Source: JAZRGE01 sp045644025 (GTDB lineage: Bacteria > Bacillota > Clostridia > Oscillospirales > Acutalibacteraceae). From it: a DNA stretch of 9,292 bases. Every line of letters begins with the position of its first letter. Position 1 is the first letter of the stretch. This document shows positions 6,521 through 9,292 of this stretch, one piece after another. The translations under genes and the position numbers were made by a program. The notes beneath the pieces are model-generated. The model did not search any database. It saw nothing but the letters and a program-made list of their open reading frames with translations, and was not told the origin of the DNA. The stretch spans positions 1 through 9,292 of the forward strand of contig JAZRGE010000001.1 of the NCBI GenBank assembly GCA_045644025.1, given 5' to 3'.

Positions 6521-7486
6521 TTATTCAATAGATTTGAACAAACGGGGAAGTACTTCTATCATATCGGAGGGTGTGATGCTTCTCATAGATAGCTCTTTTG
6601 CTGCAATATCGCCTGCAAGTGAGTGCAAATAAACGGCGGCACAACAAGCGTTAACAGAAGAAATCCCTTCTGCTAAAAAGGATGCTATCATTCCTGCCAG
6701 CATATCACCGCTTCCTGCAACGGCCATACCTTGATTGCCGCAATGCAGGTTTACATAAATCTTACCATCGGGTGTAGCAACAACGGTGAAAGCACCCTTT
6801 AGCACAACAATCACGTTGTGTTCTTTTGCAAAATCTGCGGCAAGCAAAATATAATTGTTTTCGATTTCGCACTTACTATAGCCCGAAATTCTTGCAAACT
6901 CTCCGAAGTGAGGTGTGATAATTTTATCCCAACCTGTTTGTTCAAGAATTTCTATGCTGTCTTTAATGCAGTTTATTCCATCAGCATCTATCACGGTGGG
7001 AACGTTTGTGCCGCTAAGCAGATCTTTAACTGCGGCGGCCGTTTCGGCATGGCACCCGATTCCGCAACCAACAAGCAGAGAATCGGCTTTTTCCAGCTTT
7101 GATTTGATTTCGTCGATATGCTTTGGCAAAAGATGTTGGGAGCAGGGCAGAGGAGTGCATATTGCCTCCGGCAAAGCTGCTGTGATGATCGGATAAATAC
7201 TATCCGGTGCGGCAATATCCACAAGGCCGCTGCCGCATCTGAAAGCCGCTCTGGCAGAAATAATGGCGGCTCCTGCCATTCCATAGCTACCGCAAACCGT
7301 AAGAACTCTGCCGCAGGTGTATTTGTGAGCAAATCTGCTGCGCGGCTTAATCACATTGCTTAGATCCGGGCTTAGTGTGAAAACATCGTATTTAAGCGAA
7401 GCGCTTTCGATCAATGAAAAAAGAGAGCCGGCACCAATGCTTATATTTTTGGCAAAAGTCTGATCGCTTTTATCCATATTAAGCAA
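6521..7486 (-). CDS. nnrD: ADP-dependent NAD(P)H-hydrate dehydratase
   Basis: A 321-residue ribokinase-fold enzyme that uses ADP to repair hydrated NADH and NADPH. Motifs in order: GRVLTVCGSYGMAGAAI (59-75), CGSGLVDIAAP (84-94), VIDADGIN (165-172), TPHFGEFARISG (191-202), VLKGAFTVVATPDG (228-241) and the nucleotide-binding GNQGMAVAGSGDMLAG (250-265), with Asp261 as the likely active-site acid. The usual HKG at the domain start reads HKY here. The epimerase domain (NnrE) that normally precedes it in bifunctional proteins is absent, but ~45 residues before the kinase-like core resemble the linker of such fusions. The start is TTG at 7486: AGGAGG (7495-7500) is 8 bases before it, but 17 bases from the next ATG (7477). 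Second gene of its operon. Confidence 0.92.
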   Translation of the reverse strand: MLNMDKSDQTFAKNISIGAGSLFSLIESASLKYDVFTLSPDLSNVIKPRSRFAHKYTCGRVLTVCGSYGMAGAAIISARAAFRCGSGLVDIAAPDSIYPIITAALPEAICTPLPCSQHLLPKHIDEIKSKLEKADSLLVGCGIGCHAETAAAVKDLLSGTNVPTVIDADGINCIKDSIEILEQTGWDKIITPHFGEFARISGYSKCEIENNYILLAADFAKEHNVIVVLKGAFTVVATPDGKIYVNLHCGNQGMAVAGSGDMLAGMIASFLAEGISSVNACCAAVYLHSLAGDIAAKELSMRSITPSDMIEVLPRLFKSIE

Positions 7487-7504
7487 TGAAGCCGCCTCCT
7501 AAAA

Positions 7505-8020
7505 TTATATTTCCGATTCTCTTAAAACATTGCGAGGAATAAATTCCTTTATTTTGTTAAGCATTTTTTCTTCGGGCTGAAAAATCACCACGCAAAGGCC
7601 TTCTTTGCGGTGCCTTGCAGCCAGGCATATAGAATCTTCGTCGGGTATGCAGGCACATATTACCTTATTGTAGTTGCCGCCTTTGATCTTATCGGAATTA
7701 TACTTGAAAAGTTTCTCGGTTTTATCTACGTTCAAGGTGATGCATCGGTCTCTTTTTTGTTTGCCGATGATCTTATCTATATCAAGATCTCCGTTGGTGA
7801 AAATGTATTCATATTCGCAGGAGAAATTCATAGACCATTTATAGCAAAGATAAAGCACGCCAAAAGCCAATCCGCATCCGATAATAAAGAGATTAAGAAG
7901 CGATAAACCAAATATTACTACACCAGACAGAATAAGGCCGGCTGTCCACAAAAGGGACTGCAGAATGATCATTTTTCCGGTTTTGGGGATCGGCACTAAT
8001 TGCTCATAAAAAACATCCAT
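7505..8020 (-). CDS. Two-TM membrane protein of unknown function
   Basis: A 171-residue protein. After a short N-terminus (MDVFYEQLVPIPKTGK) come two adjacent membrane helices, about residues 18-40 and 41-61, so both ends should be cytoplasmic. The soluble part contains EYEYIFTNGDLDIDKIIGKQKR (70-91, quoted here in pieces: EYEYIFTNG and LDIDKIIGKQKR), a pattern I associate with small uncharacterised clostridial proteins (possibly DUF6106); the fold may be PH-like, but that is inference. The frame is open to 8077, but the ATG at 8020 has GGAGG (8029-8033) 8 bases upstream, and the longer form would begin near the transcription start. First gene of the operon with nnrD, whose ribosome binding site begins just after this stop codon. 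No catalytic motif is visible. Confidence 0.8.
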   Translation of the reverse strand: MDVFYEQLVPIPKTGKMIILQSLLWTAGLILSGVVIFGLSLLNLFIIGCGLAFGVLYLCYKWSMNFSCEYEYIFTNGDLDIDKIIGKQKRDRCITLNVDKTEKLFKYNSDKIKGGNYNKVICACIPDEDSICLAARHRKEGLCVVIFQPEEKMLNKIKEFIPRNVLRESEI

Positions 8021-8048
8021 GATAAATACCTCCAGATTGTATGAGATG

Positions 8049-8077
8049 ATATTAGCATAAAATATGCCTTTTTTCAA
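8049..8077 (-). promoter_or_regulatory. Extended -10 SigA promoter for the nnrD-galM operon
   Basis: Read on the minus strand: -35 TTGAAA (8077-8072), 17-base spacer, TGC directly before -10 TAATAT (8054-8049). The TGN adds an extended -10. The predicted RNA start near 8042 lies just ahead of the GGAGG at 8029-8033. Confidence 0.7.
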
Positions 8078-8098
8078 GCGTTATAATGTAAAAAGCAC

Positions 8099-8127
8099 TT
8101 GCAAAAAAGATATTGTTATGATAATAT
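8099..8127 (+). promoter_or_regulatory. Candidate SigA promoter for the pheS T-box transcript
   Basis: TTGCAA (8099-8104), 17-base spacer, TAATAT (8122-8127); GATAAT at 8120-8125 is an alternative -10 with a 15-base spacer. RNA would begin near 8134, about 15 bases before the first helix of the T-box leader. The -35 is one of several weak options in this AT-rich stretch. Confidence 0.55.
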
Positions 8128-8228
8128 ACACCTTGTAAACACGATGACGAAGAAAAGTAGTTTCTGCCATTTGTAATCAGAGAGTACGGGCCTTGGCTGT
8201 AAGCCCGTTTTGCAAAACGGAAATGAAG

Positions 8229-8231
8229 TTC
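8229..8231 (+). promoter_or_regulatory. T-box specifier codon TTC (Phe)
   Basis: TTC followed by A sits on the 3' side of the internal loop bounded by GAAG/CTTC and TTTC/GAAA helices, where the tRNA anticodon pairs. TTC pairs with GAA, the anticodon of tRNA-Phe, which agrees with the downstream gene. Confidence 0.88.
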
Positions 8232-8372
8232 ACTTCCGAGTGGCTTTGCTGAAAATTGCAGTAGGTGAAGACGGATCGCAACCCCGAAAGTTGTTGCAGA
8301 GAGTGTTTGCTCTTGTGATAAGTAAAATATCACCGAGTGCAAAAATTTGGGTGGTACCGCGGAGTAATTTGT

Positions 8373-8412
8373 GCTTCGTCCCATATATTTGGGGCGAAGC
8401 TTATTTTATTTT
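8373..8412 (+). terminator. T-box regulated terminator before pheS
   Basis: GCTTCGTCCC (8373-8382) pairs with GGGGCGAAGC (8391-8400): ten pairs including one G-U, 8-base loop, then TTATTTTATTTTTT. The left arm contains CGTCCC, the part that would instead pair with the T-box sequence in the antiterminator. The two folds are therefore mutually exclusive. Confidence 0.92.
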
Positions 8413-8426
8413 TTGGAGTGATTTTT

Positions 8427-9292
8427 TTGAAACAGAAACTTGAAGAAATCAGGTCTTTGGCCGTTTCTGCAATGCAGGCCGCATCCACTGTGGATGAGCT
8501 GGAGGCAGAGCGAATTCGTTTTCTTGGCAAAAAAGGTGAACTCACATCTATTCTTAAGATGATGGGCAGTATCCCTGCTGAGGAGCGCCCCGTTATGGGT
8601 CAGCTTGCCAATCAGGTTCGCGCCGAGATCGAGAGTGTGCTTGAAGAGGTTGCATCGAAGCTTAAAAATGCTGCTGCATCGGCAAAGCTTGCATCGGAAA
8701 AGATCGACGTTACAATGCCGGGCAAAGCCGAAGAGATCGGCAATCTGCATCCCCTTTCTCTTATGGAAAACAAGCTTATAGATATTTTCCAATCTATGGG
8801 CTACGACGTGGTGGATGGCCCCGAGGCAGAAACAACATATTACAACTTTGAGGCTCTCAACGTGCCTGATGATCATCCTGCTAAGGATATGCAGGATACT
8901 CTTTATATCGGCCCCGAGCTTTTGCTCCGCACTCAGACTTCTGCTGCTCAGATCCGCACAATGGAAAACAGGCAGCCTCCCATTCGCATAGTTTGCCCCG
9001 GTCGCGTCTTCCGTGCCGACGAAGTGGACGCAACCCATTCTCCTGTTTTCCATCAGATGGAAGGCCTTGTTGTGGATAAGGGTATCACTCTTTGCGATCT
9101 TAAGGGCACTTTGGAGCAATTTGCTCACGAAGTATATGGTGAGGATGTAAAGATCAGGTTCAGGCCTTCTTTCTTCCCCTTCACAGAGCCAAGCGTTGAA
9201 GTTGATGCCAGCTGCCCCGAGTGTGGCGGCAAGGGTTGCCGTATGTGCAAAAACATCGGCTGGATAGAGATCCTCGGCGCAGGTATGGTTCA
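8427..9292 (+). CDS. pheS: Phenylalanine--tRNA ligase alpha subunit, partial at 3' end
   Basis: 288 residues are in the window; the usual length is ~340, so about 50 C-terminal residues lie beyond it. PheS forms an alpha2-beta2 enzyme with PheT that charges tRNA-Phe. The N-terminal ~90 residues are the tRNA-binding coiled-coil arm with RIRFLGKKGELT (29-40). The class II catalytic core follows: GNLHPLSLMENKLIDIF (105-121), DGPEAETTYYNFEALN (130-145), the motif 2 region GRVFRADEVDATHSPVFHQMEGL (192-214, given by its parts GRVFRADEV and THSPVFHQMEGL), and RPSFFPFTEPSVEVD (246-260). Four cysteines (263, 266, 271, 274) make a zinc-site-like insert common in Firmicutes. The start is TTG at 8427, 8 bases after GGAG (8415-8418), inside a run of T; no ATG or GTG fits. 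Controlled by the T-box leader directly upstream; pheT would be expected next. Confidence 0.96.
   Translation, partial: MKQKLEEIRSLAVSAMQAASTVDELEAERIRFLGKKGELTSILKMMGSIPAEERPVMGQLANQVRAEIESVLEEVASKLKNAAASAKLASEKIDVTMPGKAEEIGNLHPLSLMENKLIDIFQSMGYDVVDGPEAETTYYNFEALNVPDDHPAKDMQDTLYIGPELLLRTQTSAAQIRTMENRQPPIRIVCPGRVFRADEVDATHSPVFHQMEGLVVDKGITLCDLKGTLEQFAHEVYGEDVKIRFRPSFFPFTEPSVEVDASCPECGGKGCRMCKNIGWIEILGAGMV

Larger units (their letters stand above)
8148..8412 (+). ncRNA. T-box leader (tRNA-Phe sensing riboswitch) of pheS
   Basis: This leader fills most of the ~400-base gap before pheS. The base of Stem I pairs GAAG (8149-8152) with CTTC (8233-8236). Above it lies the specifier loop, with AGTA (8156-8159) on the 5' side and TTC (8229-8231, a phenylalanine codon) plus A on the 3' side; the next helix pairs TTTC (8161-8164) with GAAA (8220-8223). 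AGAGAG (8179-8184) is the conserved GA motif, and CGGGC/GCCCG (8187-8191/8203-8207) closes the distal arm. Stem III is GTGATA/TATCAC (8315-8320/8328-8333). The T-box sequence GGGTGGTACCGCGG is at 8349-8362; its TGGT bulge (8352-8355) is complementary to ACCA, fitting a tRNA with A before CCA. A terminator follows. Uncharged tRNA-Phe should stabilise the antiterminator and switch pheS on. Confidence 0.95.

Noticed and set aside
8082..8087. Perfect TATAAT on the plus strand
   Set aside because: There is no acceptable -35 at 16-18 bases upstream, and the TTGCAA/TAATAT pair further on is better placed for the T-box transcript.
8406..9128. Minus-strand open frame (240 codons) opposite pheS
   Set aside because: pheS is unmistakable on the plus strand; the cysteine- and histidine-rich antisense product is a mirror effect of its codon use.
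1..9292. Mobile elements, CRISPR arrays, tRNA genes, toxin-antitoxin or defence systems
   Set aside because: No transposase or integrase motif, no spaced direct repeats, no tRNA cloverleaf and no defence-type domain were seen on either strand.

Overview
The window looks like chromosomal DNA of an endospore-forming, low-to-moderate-GC member of the Firmicutes (Clostridia; an uncultured gut Oscillospiraceae-like lineage is my guess). The evidence is a gpr-spoIIP sporulation pair, a T-box leader ahead of pheS, strong AGGAGG-type ribosome binding sites and SigA-type promoters. I see no insertion sequence, phage gene, CRISPR array, tRNA or rRNA. Most of it is ordinary core-genome content.

Layout. 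(1) 2-607, plus strand: C-terminal part of a sodium:solute symporter, ended by a strong hairpin at 621-648 that can serve both strands. (2) 2878 down to 649, minus strand: two genes, UDP-galactopyranose mutase (glf) then a family-2 glycosyltransferase, under a clear SigA-type promoter at 2850-2878. Together they suggest galactofuranose addition to a surface glycan. (3) 2901-4986, plus strand: gpr (germination protease), spoIIP (engulfment peptidoglycan hydrolase) and a 65-residue membrane protein of unknown function. The gpr-spoIIP gap holds a SigE-like promoter and an inverted repeat that would cover the spoIIP ribosome binding site in read-through RNA. (4) 8077 down to 4912, minus strand: a four-gene run of a two-TM hypothetical protein, stand-alone ADP-dependent NAD(P)H-hydrate dehydratase (nnrD), an unknown lipoprotein and aldose 1-epimerase (galM). 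The promoter is at 8049-8077 and the terminator at 4912-4938, the latter inside the coding sequence of the small plus-strand gene. (5) 8099-9292, plus strand: promoter, tRNA-Phe-responsive T-box leader with a TTC specifier codon, and pheS (TTG start, open at the right edge).

Two small regulatory arrangements stand out: the overlap of a sporulation promoter with a hairpin masking the ribosome binding site before spoIIP, and the abutting convergent stops at 4986/4987 with the terminator for one strand inside the other strand's gene. The most interesting unknown proteins are the 65-residue protein after spoIIP, the lipoprotein and the two-TM protein. I found no clearly new multi-gene system. Three genes (nnrD, lipoprotein, pheS) use TTG starts supported by their ribosome binding sites or by an upstream in-frame stop.
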